Below are positions 9,901 through 19,064 of a DNA stretch of 64,000 bases, one piece after another. Position 1 is the stretch's first letter, and each line of letters begins with the position of its first letter. The stretch lies in contig JAJYJJ010000006.1 of assembly GCA_021789595.1 (NCBI GenBank), forward strand, positions 19,477 through 83,476, written 5' to 3'. This stretch comes from Nitrospirota bacterium (GTDB taxonomy: Bacteria > Nitrospirota > Thermodesulfovibrionia > UBA6902 > JAJYJJ01). The position numbers were made by a program, and so were the translations under genes. The notes under the pieces are model-generated. The model did not search any database. It saw only the letters and a program-made list of their open reading frames with translations, and was not told the origin of the DNA.

Positions 9901-10051
9901 CACAATAAGGGCAGATGCTCGTTGTTTGTTTGGCGAGTTTGAGAGGCAAGGTTTGAGCATTAGCCCTCTGTGGCTCAAACTCAATCCCCATGGTGCTTGC
10001 TATAGCAGTTCCTCCAGAGATTTTTAGAAAATCCCTCCTTGTAAATCCCAT
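6905..10051 (-). CDS. fdhA: Formate dehydrogenase alpha subunit, selenocysteine- and molybdopterin-dependent
   Basis: A 1048-residue FdnG/FdoG-type catalytic subunit that oxidises formate to CO2 on the periplasmic side. A Tat signal (TRRDFLK, residues 4-10) directs folded export. The [4Fe-4S] ligands are C47, C50, C54 and C82 (CPYC-AVGC...CSKG). Naive translation stops at TGA 9448-9446, codon 202, but the frame continues immediately with HSATVAALAESFGRGAMTNH, the sequence that follows selenocysteine in FdnG (Sec196 in E. coli). The ATG follows AAGGAGG. The C-terminal molybdopterin dinucleotide-binding domain (about residues 890-1040) contains the LTRHESWQLEMMPQQFVEIS region. fdhB and fdhC are displaced 5.4 kb downstream. 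The selenocysteine machinery is not in this window. Confidence 0.9.
9415..9448 (-). promoter_or_regulatory. UGA selenocysteine codon with candidate SECIS hairpin
   Basis: The UGA is at 9448-9446. Starting one base after it, ACTCTGC (9444-9438) pairs perfectly with GCAGAGT (9421-9415), giving a 7-bp stem around a 16-nt loop that includes a small CCG/CGG pairing. Position just downstream of UGA matches bacterial SECIS elements read by SelB. I did not fold it computationally. Confidence 0.65.
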
Positions 10052-10189
10052 CGGAGACCTCCTTACTAAAAATGTTTTTAAGGACTAAATATCAGGATTA
10101 AATCAGGATGGTCTTTCACCCCCTTGTGAAACCTGCTTAGTTATTCTAATCTATCTTGGAAAATTCTATCGCTCTATTTAATTAAATAA

Positions 10190-10218
10190 AGACTATCACC
10201 AAAAGGTGTCATTGTCAA
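10190..10218 (-). promoter_or_regulatory. Sigma-70-type promoter of fdhA
   Basis: TTGACA (10218-10213), 17-nt spacer, TAGTCT (10195-10190) preceded by TG (extended -10). It would start transcription near 10183, leaving a leader of about 130 nt before fdhA. The rest of the 219-bp interval to the kinase gene shows no coding sequence. Confidence 0.55.
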
Positions 10219-10270
10219 GTAGAGCACTCTATTACAGCTAACAGGTGCATCGACTCTCATAGAAGCCCAT

Positions 10271-13003
10271 TCACTGTCTCAGAACCTTCGAGATAGCTGT
10301 TAGGAGTGTCATCGGTGAAACAGGTTTTTGTATAAACATCATCGCACCTGATGCTATCATCTTATCTATATCGGGGTATATCTCTGCGCTGTATCCTGAT
10401 GAAAGTATAACTCTGGCCTTTGGACTCAACTGCATCAATATCTGAAAGGCCTCCCTTCCACTCATCTGAGGCATAATAAGGTCTAATATCACTACATCAA
10501 TCTCAGGATTTTCTTTAAATATCTTTACCCCTTCCCTTGCATCTGTTGCCCTAAGCACCTTATATCCGGCATTTGTAAGGACATCGCAATAGAGATCGCA
10601 TATGTATGCCTCATCATCTATCACAAGTATCGTCTCTCCCTTAGCCTCTAAGACCTCTTCCCTTCCCTCAGTTTCTTCTATTGTTCCAAGGTATGCAGAA
10701 AAATAAACATTGAACCTTGAGCCCTTGTTTGGCTCGCTGTAAAGGTTGATATAACCACCGTAATTTGTGATAATGGAATGCACCATATAGAGTCCCAGAC
10801 CTGTGCCTTTGCCAGGGTCTTTGGTGGTAAAGAATGGGTCAAAGATCTTACTCTGGTAATCCTTGGGTATGCCTGTGCCTGTATCCTCGACAGTCAACCT
10901 AACAAAGTTCACACCCCCTTCAGGCCTAAGGCCATTAGCAGCGCCATTTTCACTCCCAACAAGGCTCGTTGCTATCAAAAGCCTTCCACCCTGAGGCATG
11001 GCATCCCTGGCATTTATTGCAAGATTCAGTATGACCTGACTGATCTGTGAGCGATCAGCCTTTATATTCGGGAGCCCTCCATCGAGCTTTACATCAAGCT
11101 CTATCTCCTTAGGTATGCTTCTTTTAAGGAGTTCAACCGTCTCCATTACAATGGAATTTAGATTCACAGACTTAAACTCGAGGTGCTCTTTTCTTGTGAT
11201 GCTCATTATCCTCTTTGAAAGGTCAGTACCCCTATTCGCAGATTTCTCTATAATATCTACATACCTGAAAAGCTTACTGTCGGGAGACATAAAGGACTTA
11301 AGGAGTTCTGCATACCCGAGAACACTGGTGAGGATGTTATTAAAGTCATGGGCGATTCCTCCAGCGAGCGTACCTATAGCCTCCATCTTTTGGGCCCTTA
11401 GAAGTTGCTCATAGAGTTTCTTTTCTTCGGTTATGTCTCTCTGAATGGAGACAAAATTGGTTATAGAGCCATCTGTAGAAGTAACAGGGAATATAATGGC
11501 TGAGGTCATGAATAACCCCCCATCTTTTCTCCTGTTTATAAGCTCACCCCTCCATGGCAATCCGCTTGTTATCTTTCCCCATAATCCTTTGTAAAATTCT
11601 GTATCATGAAGTCCGCTTCTGAGGATATTCGGTTTTTCCCCTATCACTTCATCCCTTTTATATCCTGTTATACTCTCAAATGCCCGATTTACATAGACTA
11701 TATTGTCTTCCTTATCTGTTATGGTAATAATATCAAAGGCGCCATCAATAATCCTCTTGAATCGCTCCAGTTCTTCAATGAAAAATCCCCTCTCAATTAT
11801 AATTGCCGCATCGGCCGCTATTCCTGCAAGGATATTCATATCATCGTCGGTGAAATCATCTTTAAATTTATTCGCAAGATGTAGAGAGCCAAGAGGTTTG
11901 CCTTTGCCTGAAAACAGAGGAAAACCGAGAAGATTTTTTATTACAGAATTGCCTTCCTGGAATTCGCCATTAAAGGCCGGATGGGTTTTTACATCGGATA
12001 TGCTCACCGGAACCAATGAACACTGCATGAACCTCAAGATACTCCCCTCAAGAACTTCCTTCTCCTGTGTTGTCTTCACACCCCTTGTTATGAGCTTTTT
12101 TACCACGCCTGCATCGTCATAGAGGGCGAGGGCAGCAAATTCAGTTCTTAACATATCCCTTGAAAAACAGACTATCATATCAAGAATTTCACTAATGTCC
12201 GTGCTCCTGTTAATTTCTACAGCAATATCATGGAGCATTTGATAACGGTTTTTCTCCGAAACCAGAGACCTTTCGGTTGAACTTAATTTCTGCGAGGCAT
12301 AATTGAGTGCATTGCTAAGCTGTTCAATCTCAATGAAACCATGTTCCACAGAGATTCTCTCACCCTTTATCTCATCAAGCCTTCTTGCAAAATCAGCGAT
12401 CCTCTTTATGGAACGGACAGGCGGTTCAAGGATGATCAGAAGGGCTATAAAGCTTATAATAATTCCAATGATGCCGACAAACAGACTGTTTTTCCAAATA
12501 ATTCTCTGGGCCTCTTTAATCGTATCCAAGCTATAGGTGACCTTTACCCAACCGAGCACACTACCAGCAGCTATCGGCTGAAGAATGATCATTTTGCTAT
12601 CTTTAAACTGGAGGGAGGTCTGCACCGACTCAGGAATTTTTAACATTAACAATCCAAATCTAATCGCCGGGGATTGTCCTTTCTCGTGAACAATATCGCT
12701 TAGGCTATGCCCCTTACTGTCATAGACCTGAATCTCTAAAACGTCAGGAAACTCAGCGAACCTTTTAAGAAATACCTCCATGCCAGCATAATCATTGACA
12801 ACAAGATAATCCGCACAGCTAATGGCCAGATTCTTTGCCATCAGCATTGCATTTTGTTTTATCACTTCTTCAGAGTGTCTTGATTGTGTCGTGGAGTTGA
12901 TCCAGCCATAACCAAAAATGCCCGCAATCAATATCAATGACACAACTAAAACAAGTCTCCCATATAACCCTCGGGGCATCAATACCATATTACTCTGCTC
13001 CAT
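10271..13003 (-). CDS. Hybrid sensor histidine kinase (HAMP-GAF-PAS-HisKA-HATPase-REC)
   Basis: 910 residues. Two membrane helices (about 14-33 and 175-195) flank a periplasmic region of about 140 residues; then come HAMP, a GAF domain (about 260-405), a PAS domain (about 415-530, containing [19 protein letters not shown]), HisKA with the phospho-acceptor His in [20 protein letters not shown], a HATPase domain ([28 protein letters not shown]) and a C-terminal receiver ([17 protein letters not shown]). No DNA-binding output is present. Its start overlaps the end of the PhnD-like gene by 14 nt, so the binding protein and kinase are co-translated, suggesting that the binding protein supplies the signal. 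Confidence 0.87.
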   Translation of the reverse strand: MEQSNMVLMPRGLYGRLVLVVSLILIAGIFGYGWINSTTQSRHSEEVIKQNAMLMAKNLAISCADYLVVNDYAGMEVFLKRFAEFPDVLEIQVYDSKGHSLSDIVHEKGQSPAIRFGLLMLKIPESVQTSLQFKDSKMIILQPIAAGSVLGWVKVTYSLDTIKEAQRIIWKNSLFVGIIGIIISFIALLIILEPPVRSIKRIADFARRLDEIKGERISVEHGFIEIEQLSNALNYASQKLSSTERSLVSEKNRYQMLHDIAVEINRSTDISEILDMIVCFSRDMLRTEFAALALYDDAGVVKKLITRGVKTTQEKEVLEGSILRFMQCSLVPVSISDVKTHPAFNGEFQEGNSVIKNLLGFPLFSGKGKPLGSLHLANKFKDDFTDDDMNILAGIAADAAIIIERGFFIEELERFKRIIDGAFDIITITDKEDNIVYVNRAFESITGYKRDEVIGEKPNILRSGLHDTEFYKGLWGKITSGLPWRGELINRRKDGGLFMTSAIIFPVTSTDGSITNFVSIQRDITEEKKLYEQLLRAQKMEAIGTLAGGIAHDFNNILTSVLGYAELLKSFMSPDSKLFRYVDIIEKSANRGTDLSKRIMSITRKEHLEFKSVNLNSIVMETVELLKRSIPKEIELDVKLDGGLPNIKADRSQISQVILNLAINARDAMPQGGRLLIATSLVGSENGAANGLRPEGGVNFVRLTVEDTGTGIPKDYQSKIFDPFFTTKDPGKGTGLGLYMVHSIITNYGGYINLYSEPNKGSRFNVYFSAYLGTIEETEGREEVLEAKGETILVIDDEAYICDLYCDVLTNAGYKVLRATDAREGVKIFKENPEIDVVILDLIMPQMSGREAFQILMQLSPKARVILSSGYSAEIYPDIDKMIASGAMMFIQKPVSPMTLLTAISKVLRQ

Positions 13004-13865
13004 TGACTATAAATTTCCCAAGGCCAAGCCTTTCCAGAGGCATATAATCTCTTTTATAATCTGCCTTAACAGGCTCTGGCATCTGGATTCTGTTTAGCAT
13101 ATCGTGATTATCCCTTTCTCTGGCAAGTCGCAATACCGCATCAATCACAGCCTGCCGTAAATTTTCTGGAACCCTGGGATGAGCAGCCAACGGGTGTGAT
13201 GCTATAGGAGGTGTCTCATAGATTGTTCGGAGCTGAGACCTCACTTCATCTGGCTCTTTTTTAAACGATGTATCAAGTGTCCCCCCAGCAGATGCTTTGC
13301 CGAGGATGACATTTCTATATACATTGCTGGCTGTCCCAACATATTGCGGTATAAAATGAATCTTCTCCTTCCTTGTTGATAATCCACGTCTGAGCAAAAG
13401 GCTACAGATTGTTTTTGATGAAACAAAAGTAATCCTCTTACCGTTTAGATCCTTTATTGATTGAATAGGTGAATCCTTACGAACAGAGATCATGCCTTTA
13501 ATTGTCTTCTTATCTCTAACCAATGGGATGTAACCCTCTGTCTTTCTTACCACGACAACCTCATATGGATTCATGAAGGCAAAATCAGGCACGCCGTTCA
13601 TTATATCATCTTCAAATTGCGAAGTTGCCTCATAGACCCTCAGTTGAATATTTACACCCAATTCCTTAGAAAGCCTCTCCACAAAGGGTGCCCATCTTCT
13701 GTAGATATCAAGAGGCGGAAACTGTGGCAAAACAGCAAGGACATAGGTATGTCTATCATCTTTTAGCTCCGGAGGATTTTGTGCCTTTAAAGGAGAAGTT
13801 AGAGATAGAGCCACTAATAAAGTAAATAAATGGGCTATTTTGATAAATCTGAATCTTTCTTTAAT
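12990..13865 (-). CDS. PhnD-like phosphate/phosphonate-type periplasmic binding protein
   Basis: About 291 residues if started at 13865. The body matches the PhnD/SsuA-like binding protein fold (YVLAVLPQFPPLDIYRRWAPF, MNPYEVVVV, ISVRKDSPIQSIKDLNGKRI). With the first conventional start (GTG, 13814) the signal peptide loses its basic N-region. Reading upstream in frame gives an intact signal peptide, KERFRFIKIAHLFTLLVA then LKA, beginning at an ATT codon at 13865 with AAGGGGGAA 4-5 nt before it. ATT is therefore the likely start, as in E. coli infC. No transporter permease or ATPase is adjacent; coupling to the overlapping kinase suggests a sensory role. The ligand is unknown. Confidence 0.72.
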   Translation of the reverse strand: MKERFRFIKIAHLFTLLVALSLTSPLKAQNPPELKDDRHTYVLAVLPQFPPLDIYRRWAPFVERLSKELGVNIQLRVYEATSQFEDDIMNGVPDFAFMNPYEVVVVRKTEGYIPLVRDKKTIKGMISVRKDSPIQSIKDLNGKRITFVSSKTICSLLLRRGLSTRKEKIHFIPQYVGTASNVYRNVILGKASAGGTLDTSFKKEPDEVRSQLRTIYETPPIASHPLAAHPRVPENLRQAVIDAVLRLARERDNHDMLNRIQMPEPVKADYKRDYMPLERLGLGKFIVNGAE

Positions 13866-13908
13866 GGTTCCCCCTTAGTCTTTATATTCAGAGATTTCCA
13901 ACAGATTA

Positions 13909-13937
13909 ATTTTAGATGATATATTACCTTATGTCAA
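13909..13937 (-). promoter_or_regulatory. Sigma-70-type promoter of the PhnD-like/kinase pair
   Basis: TTGACA (13937-13932), 17-nt spacer, TAAAAT (13914-13909). Expected transcription start near 13902, giving a leader of about 37 nt to the proposed ATT start. Confidence 0.6.
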
Positions 13938-13990
13938 TTTTTAATTCGCTCATATATCATCGATAAGAGCGGCAAATTCAGGAGGAAGCA

Positions 13991-14020
13991 TTGACATTTC
14001 CACTTTATTATTGGTAAATT
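13991..14020 (+). promoter_or_regulatory. Sigma-70-type promoter of the rpsU operon
   Basis: TTGACA (13991-13996), 18-nt spacer, TAAATT (14015-14020) preceded by TGG, an extended -10. The expected start near 14027 leaves about 44 nt before rpsU, including a strong GGGGGAGGGAGG ribosome-binding region. Confidence 0.55.
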
Positions 14021-14070
14021 ATCCTGTCTAACTTTTAGTAAAATCTAAAAAAAGGGGGGAGGGAGGCGAA

Positions 14071-14268
14071 ATGCCCTCTGTCAGGGTTAGAGAGAATGAG
14101 TCCTTCGAGAATGCCCTTAAGAAATTTAAGAAGCAGTGCGAGAAGGAGGGTATCCTCTCTGAGGTAAAAAAACGAGAACACTACGATAAGCCCAGTGTCA
14201 AAAAGAAAAAGAAGGCCATTGCTGCTCGTAAAAAGGCTCTGAAGCGTGTGAGGCTCGTATCGAGGTAG
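14071..14268 (+). CDS. rpsU: 30S ribosomal protein S21
   Basis: 65 residues, standard length, opening [19 protein letters not shown] and with a lysine/arginine-rich tail ([16 protein letters not shown]). A small-subunit protein that helps initiation by assisting mRNA base pairing with 16S rRNA. It opens the macromolecular-synthesis operon rpsU-yqeY-nif3-dnaG-rpoD, the same association of rpsU, dnaG and rpoD known in E. coli. GGGAGGGAGG lies 5 nt before the ATG. Confidence 0.96.
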   Translation: MPSVRVRENESFENALKKFKKQCEKEGILSEVKKREHYDKPSVKKKKKAIAARKKALKRVRLVSR

Positions 14269-14270
14269 CA

Positions 14271-14717
14271 ATGTCCTTATCTGAAAAGCTTGCTGATGAT
14301 TTAAAGTCGGCCATGAAGTCGGGCGACAGGGCGAAGGTCTCTGTTATCAGGATGGTTAAATCGGCCGTAAAAAACAGGGAGATAGAGAAAGGTTCCCCTC
14401 TTTCCGATGATGAGATAACTGCGGTCATTCATTCTATAAGCAAACAGGTAAAAGACTCTATCGAACAATTCTCAAAAGGCGGCAGACAGGACCTTGTCCA
14501 GAAGGAGTCTGAGGAGCTTGCTATTATACAGTCCTATCTTCCGCAGCAGCTTTCTCCAGATGAAGTAAAAACTGAGGTAGAAAAGGTTATAAGGGAGATC
14601 AACGCCACATCTGTTAAAGACATGGGGCGGGTTATGAAAGAGGTTATGTCGAGGCTGAAAGGCCGTGCTGATGGCAAACTTATAAACCAATTCGTCAAAG
14701 ATGTCCTTGGCGGCTGA
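14271..14717 (+). CDS. yqeY: GatB/YqeY-domain protein
   Basis: 148 residues, the usual YqeY size, with the family opening (SLSEKLADDLKSAMKSGD) and the QSYLPQQLSPDEV motif followed by VKDMGRVMKEVMSRLKGRADG. The domain is shared with the tail of GatB and is thought to contact tRNA; the cellular role of the free protein is not settled. It starts 2 nt after the rpsU stop, with a GAGG just upstream, so it is coupled to rpsU. Confidence 0.92.
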   Translation: MSLSEKLADDLKSAMKSGDRAKVSVIRMVKSAVKNREIEKGSPLSDDEITAVIHSISKQVKDSIEQFSKGGRQDLVQKESEELAIIQSYLPQQLSPDEVKTEVEKVIREINATSVKDMGRVMKEVMSRLKGRADGKLINQFVKDVLGG

Positions 14718-14747
14718 TCTTTGCTATATAAAAACCGAGGAGGCATG

Positions 14748-15713
14748 ATGCTCTTAAAAGACCTATACAACCAGGTAGTATCCAAAGGCATTGATTTTGA
14801 CCCAAGAGGAAAGGACAATGTCCTCAAGGAGCTTGACAAGAAAAAGAGGCAGTATGAGGAGCTTAAGGAAAAGGAAAAAGAGACATTTGATATGGAGTCC
14901 CTAGAAAATCCATATGCTGATACAAGGATACTTAACGGCACAGGAGATGAGGATATTAAGGGGGTCATTGTAGGCATTGATATGGAGGTGGGTGAAGTTG
15001 TTTTGTGCGATAGGCTCAGGGAAAAGGGTATGAAGATAGACCTTATCCTATCACATCATCCCGAGGGAAGGGCATATGCAAACTTCTACGAGGTCATGCA
15101 TATGCAGGCCGATATACTTAACAGGTTCGGCGTCCCAATCAATATTGCCGAAGACCTCATCGAGGAAAGGATAAAGGAGGTAGGGAGAAAACTCTCTCCT
15201 GTCAATCATACAAGGGCGGTTGATGCTGCAAGACTCCTTGATATCCCATTTATGTGTGCTCATACCCCTGCAGACAATATGGTTGCCACACATCTTCAAA
15301 AGACCTTCGATGAGAAAAGACCTGATACAGTTGGTGATATTATAGATATCCTCAAGGAGATACCTGAGTACAAAGAGGCAATAAGGAACAATGCAGGCCC
15401 GAGGCTTCTCATTGGCTCCAGGGAAAGAAAGGCAGGCAAGGTCTTTGTCGATATGACAGGAGGCACAGAGGGTTCTAAGGACATATTCCAGAGCATCGCC
15501 AATTCTGGTATAGGAACGATTGTTGCAATGCACCTCAGCGAGGAGCACAAGAAAGAGGCAGAGAAGAACCACATAAATATTGTCATTGCAGGGCATATCA
15601 GCAGCGATAATCTTGGAGTGAATCTCCTTATAGATGAGATAGTGAAAGAGCAGAGGGTTGCCTTTGAAATACTGCCCTGCTCGGGGTTTAGAAGATTTAG
15701 CAGGCTTTCCTGA
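14748..15713 (+). CDS. NIF3-like (NGG1p-interacting factor 3) protein
   Basis: About 321 residues. Metal-binding features of NIF3/DUF34 proteins are visible: LILSHHPEGRA near the N-terminal third, IPFMCAHTPADN, and the C-terminal IVIAGHISSDNLGVNLLIDE. NIF3 proteins bind a di-metal centre and are variously described as hydrolases or GTP cyclohydrolase-like. The start is placed at the second ATG because GGAGG lies 4 nt before it; an upstream TTG at 14721 has no ribosome site. The first 60 residues, rich in Lys/Glu (KELDKKKRQYEELKEKEKE), are an extension compared with short NIF3 proteins. It sits between yqeY and dnaG. Confidence 0.8.
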   Translation: MLLKDLYNQVVSKGIDFDPRGKDNVLKELDKKKRQYEELKEKEKETFDMESLENPYADTRILNGTGDEDIKGVIVGIDMEVGEVVLCDRLREKGMKIDLILSHHPEGRAYANFYEVMHMQADILNRFGVPINIAEDLIEERIKEVGRKLSPVNHTRAVDAARLLDIPFMCAHTPADNMVATHLQKTFDEKRPDTVGDIIDILKEIPEYKEAIRNNAGPRLLIGSRERKAGKVFVDMTGGTEGSKDIFQSIANSGIGTIVAMHLSEEHKKEAEKNHINIVIAGHISSDNLGVNLLIDEIVKEQRVAFEILPCSGFRRFSRLS

Positions 15714-15742
15714 GAGATACCCTATAACTATACAGGGGAAAC

Positions 15743-17452
15743 ATGTCAGATGACAGGGTATTAGAGGATATAAAGAGCAGGCTCGATATAGTTGATATAA
15801 TCTCAGAATATGTGCCTCTTAAAAAGGCAGGCCAGAACTGGAAGGGGCTGTGCCCATTCCATGCTGAGAAAACTCCATCTTTTGCGGTAAGCCCATCAAA
15901 ACAGATGTTCCACTGCTTTGGCTGTGGTGCAGGTGGAGATGTCTTCAGTTTTCTTATAAAGCATGAGAATATAACCTTCCAGGAGGCGATGAGGTCCCTT
16001 GCAAAAAGGGCAGGAGTATCCCTCAGAGAGGCGAAGATAGACCATAGGATAAGGGAAAAGAGGGATGTCCTCATAAGATTATGCAGTGATGCAGCAGATT
16101 TTTACAGGAGAAATCTCTCCCGTGACAGAAGGGCAATGGATTATCTAAAAAACAGGGGCATTACCGATGAGTCCACCAATACTTTTTCTATTGGATATGC
16201 TCAAAAAAACTGGGATGCCCTTTATAGAGAGATGAAGGCAAAGGGCTATACAGCAGATGTCATGAAGGAGGCAGGCGTTGTAACCACCGGAAAAGGAAAT
16301 CCATATGATATATTCCGCGACAGGATAATCTTTCCTATCATCAACCTTCAGGACGATGTTATTGCCTTTGGCGGAAGGGTGATGGATGCATCAGAGCCAA
16401 AATACCTCAACTCCCCTGATACCCTCATATACAATAAGGGCAATATACTTTATGCCCTCAATCTCGCAAAGGAAGCAATCAGGCAGAAGGGATATGCAAT
16501 CATAGTTGAGGGATATATGGATGTTGTGACCTCTCACCAGTATGGATTCAGGAATGTAGTTGCTCCCCTTGGAACCTCGCTCACCCAAGGCCACATAAAA
16601 CTGCTTAGACGGTTTACAGATAGGGCTATCCTTGTTTTTGATTCTGATGAGGCAGGAATAAGGGCCGCTAAAAGAGGGATTGGACTTTTACTTGAAGCCG
16701 GAATGGAGGCAAAGGTTCTTATACTTCCCAACGGGCATGACCCTGATAGTTTTCTCAGGCAAGAGGGCAGAGAACAAATGTCAGGGCTTCTGAAAAAGGC
16801 AATGCATCTTCCTGAATTCTTCCTTTCCCTTACCAGAGACTCGGGGGATAATGTTGCCATTGCTACAGAGGCAGTAGAGATAATAGCAAGGATACCTAAC
16901 AGGATGCGGCAAGGGCATTATATAAATGATCTGTCTGACAGACTCGGTATAAATGAAGGGTTTTTAAGGGAGGAACTAAAGCGGATTAAGGTGCCGCAAA
17001 ACACAGCTACAAAACGCATGTCCTTAGTCCCAAAGAAATCGAGGCCAAAGCATGAGGAGCTTATCTTAAAGATAATCCTTAATGATATAGGGTTTTTGAA
17101 TAAGGTTTCTCAGTTGATATCAGAGGAGGATTTCAATGATCCACTTCTCAAGGAACTCTATAAGAAACTGTGCTCTTTAAAAGAGATCAACCATGTTATT
17201 AAGGAGGCCACAGATGAGGAAAGGGCGCTCATAACCGAGCTGTCGATGGCAGAGTCGCAGGAAGAGCCAGAGAAGGCCGTGACCGATTGCATAAAAAGGA
17301 TTAATGACCGCAGGTTTAAACAGGTGCTTGAGGAATTACAAAAAAAGATAAGGACGGCAGAGGATGCAGGCAATACAGTCCTTCTCAATAACCTTTTGAA
17401 CGAGAGGAATCTCTTATATAAAAGGAGGGCCAAGGATGTTGGAGCACTTTGA
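15743..17452 (+). CDS. dnaG: DNA primase
   Basis: 569 residues. The CHC2 zinc-binding domain is at the N-terminus (C37, H40, C58, C61 in CPFH...CFGC), followed by the RNA-polymerase core with Toprim ([11 protein letters not shown], then VFDSDEAG) and a C-terminal DnaB-binding helical region. It synthesises RNA primers at the replication fork. AGGGGAAAC precedes the ATG. Its last 17 nt overlap rpoD, so the two are translationally coupled. Confidence 0.96.
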   Translation: MSDDRVLEDIKSRLDIVDIISEYVPLKKAGQNWKGLCPFHAEKTPSFAVSPSKQMFHCFGCGAGGDVFSFLIKHENITFQEAMRSLAKRAGVSLREAKIDHRIREKRDVLIRLCSDAADFYRRNLSRDRRAMDYLKNRGITDESTNTFSIGYAQKNWDALYREMKAKGYTADVMKEAGVVTTGKGNPYDIFRDRIIFPIINLQDDVIAFGGRVMDASEPKYLNSPDTLIYNKGNILYALNLAKEAIRQKGYAIIVEGYMDVVTSHQYGFRNVVAPLGTSLTQGHIKLLRRFTDRAILVFDSDEAGIRAAKRGIGLLLEAGMEAKVLILPNGHDPDSFLRQEGREQMSGLLKKAMHLPEFFLSLTRDSGDNVAIATEAVEIIARIPNRMRQGHYINDLSDRLGINEGFLREELKRIKVPQNTATKRMSLVPKKSRPKHEELILKIILNDIGFLNKVSQLISEEDFNDPLLKELYKKLCSLKEINHVIKEATDEERALITELSMAESQEEPEKAVTDCIKRINDRRFKQVLEELQKKIRTAEDAGNTVLLNNLLNERNLLYKRRAKDVGAL

Positions 17453-19001
17453 TGTCTTTGATTTTGAAGAAGACGGTTACAGTGAACGCATCATAGAACA
17501 GATAGAAGATGATACTCTGCTTGAGGAAGAGACGCAGGAGGAGACTGTTCTGGATGACCCAATAAAGATATACCTGAGGGAGATGGGCAGTGTGCCCTTG
17601 CTGACAAAGGACGGCGAGGTAGAGATCGCAAAAAAGATAGAGGCAGGCAAAAACAGGATTGCAAAGGTTATCTTTACCATTCCGTATTGTCTTCAAAAGA
17701 TACTTTCCCTTGGCGACATGCTGAATAAAGGAAGTATCCCGATAAACGAGGTAATCTCAGGCTGTGAGATGGAAACGGAAGAGATAGATGAGGTGATAAA
17801 GGATGCATTTATCGAGGCCATAAGAAAGATAAAGGGCCTTTCTATACAGAGGAGGAATATACTTAAAAAGCTCTGTGATAGGAGGCTGGGCGTAAATAGC
17901 AAGAGAGAGATCATGCACAAGCTTAAGGACAACAGAAACAGGATAATAGGTTTAATGGGAGAGTTGAATCTCAAGGAGGAGATAATAGAGGCATTCTTAG
18001 AACAGTTTAAGACAGCAGTTTCAAAGATTGAGGAGAGACAGAGGCATATCTCCGGTATCCTGAGGAAGATAAAAATCCCTGTTTCTGACCTTGAAAGCAA
18101 CAGGAAACTCAAGGCCATCCAGAAGAAGACCGGGAGGGCTGAGGCAATCCTGAAGGCTGCGGAACAATACAGGAAACTGCGTAAGGAGATACAGGACATC
18201 GAGGTGCAGTATAGTCTTCCCTATGCAGAGATGAAGAAGGCCCTTCGCATCCTTCAGGCAGGCGAAAAGGAGGTGCTTGAGGCAAAGATGACGCTGGTGG
18301 AGGCAAACCTGAGGCTTGTTGTAAGCATTGCGAAGAAGTATATCGGCAAGGGTTTGAATCTTTCTGACCTCATACAGGAAGGGAATATAGGGTTGATGAG
18401 GGCGGTGGATAAATTTGAATACAAGAGGGGATACAAATTCAGCACATATGCCACATGGTGGATAAGGCAGGCAATAACAAGGGCATTGGCTGACCAGGCA
18501 AGGACAATAAGGATTCCAGTGCATATGGTGGAGACCATGAACAGGCTGCAGAGGGTATCAAGGGAGCTTGTCCAGGAATTAGGGAGGGAGCCTTCACCTG
18601 AAGAGATAGCAGAGAGAATGGGACTTACGGTAGATAAGGTCAAGGGCATATTAAAGATCTCGAAAGAGCCCATATCCCTTGAGACGCCTATCGGAGAAGA
18701 AGATACCCACCTGAGGGATTTCATAGAGGACAGGGCAACGCTTTCACCCCTTGATATTGCAATAAAGGGCGACCTGCAGGCAAACATAGAAAAGGTGCTT
18801 CAGAGCCTTGCCCCGAAGGAAGAACAGATTATACGCAGGAGATTCGGGATAGGGGACGGCGCTGCAAAGACACTCGAGGAGGTCGGGCAGGAGTTTGAAG
18901 TCACAAGGGAGAGGATAAGGCAGATAGAGATGAAGGCATTAAGGAAACTTCGACACCCTGCAAGGAGCAAGTGGCTCAGAAACTTTGTGGAGGCAACATA
19001 G
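17436..19001 (+). CDS. rpoD: RNA polymerase primary sigma factor (sigma-70/RpoD)
   Basis: 521 residues. Region 1.2 ([22 protein letters not shown]), a non-conserved middle, region 2 ([35 protein letters not shown]), region 3 and region 4 ([20 protein letters not shown]) are all present. Region 1.1 appears short. The conserved 2.4 and 4.2 helices agree with the TTGACA/TATAAT promoters seen across the window. AAAGGAGGG lies before the ATG inside the dnaG end. Last gene of the operon; a convergent nuoG homologue begins 63 nt further on, with no obvious terminator hairpin between them. Confidence 0.96.
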   Translation: MLEHFDVFDFEEDGYSERIIEQIEDDTLLEEETQEETVLDDPIKIYLREMGSVPLLTKDGEVEIAKKIEAGKNRIAKVIFTIPYCLQKILSLGDMLNKGSIPINEVISGCEMETEEIDEVIKDAFIEAIRKIKGLSIQRRNILKKLCDRRLGVNSKREIMHKLKDNRNRIIGLMGELNLKEEIIEAFLEQFKTAVSKIEERQRHISGILRKIKIPVSDLESNRKLKAIQKKTGRAEAILKAAEQYRKLRKEIQDIEVQYSLPYAEMKKALRILQAGEKEVLEAKMTLVEANLRLVVSIAKKYIGKGLNLSDLIQEGNIGLMRAVDKFEYKRGYKFSTYATWWIRQAITRALADQARTIRIPVHMVETMNRLQRVSRELVQELGREPSPEEIAERMGLTVDKVKGILKISKEPISLETPIGEEDTHLRDFIEDRATLSPLDIAIKGDLQANIEKVLQSLAPKEEQIIRRRFGIGDGAAKTLEEVGQEFEVTRERIRQIEMKALRKLRHPARSKWLRNFVEAT

Positions 19002-19064
19002 GATAATAACAGCCCCCTTAATGTGAAATGTAACTATACAAACCAGCACTGCGACAAGGTTGTT

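Noticed and set aside
9446..10051. A short stand-alone molybdopterin protein ending at 9446
   Set aside because: The frame continues through the UGA with conserved formate dehydrogenase sequence, so it is one selenoprotein gene.
13955..13996. A 13-codon minus-strand frame (MLPPEFAALIDDI)
   Set aside because: It is too short, lacks a ribosome site and overlaps the rpsU promoter; possibly a remnant, but not supportable.
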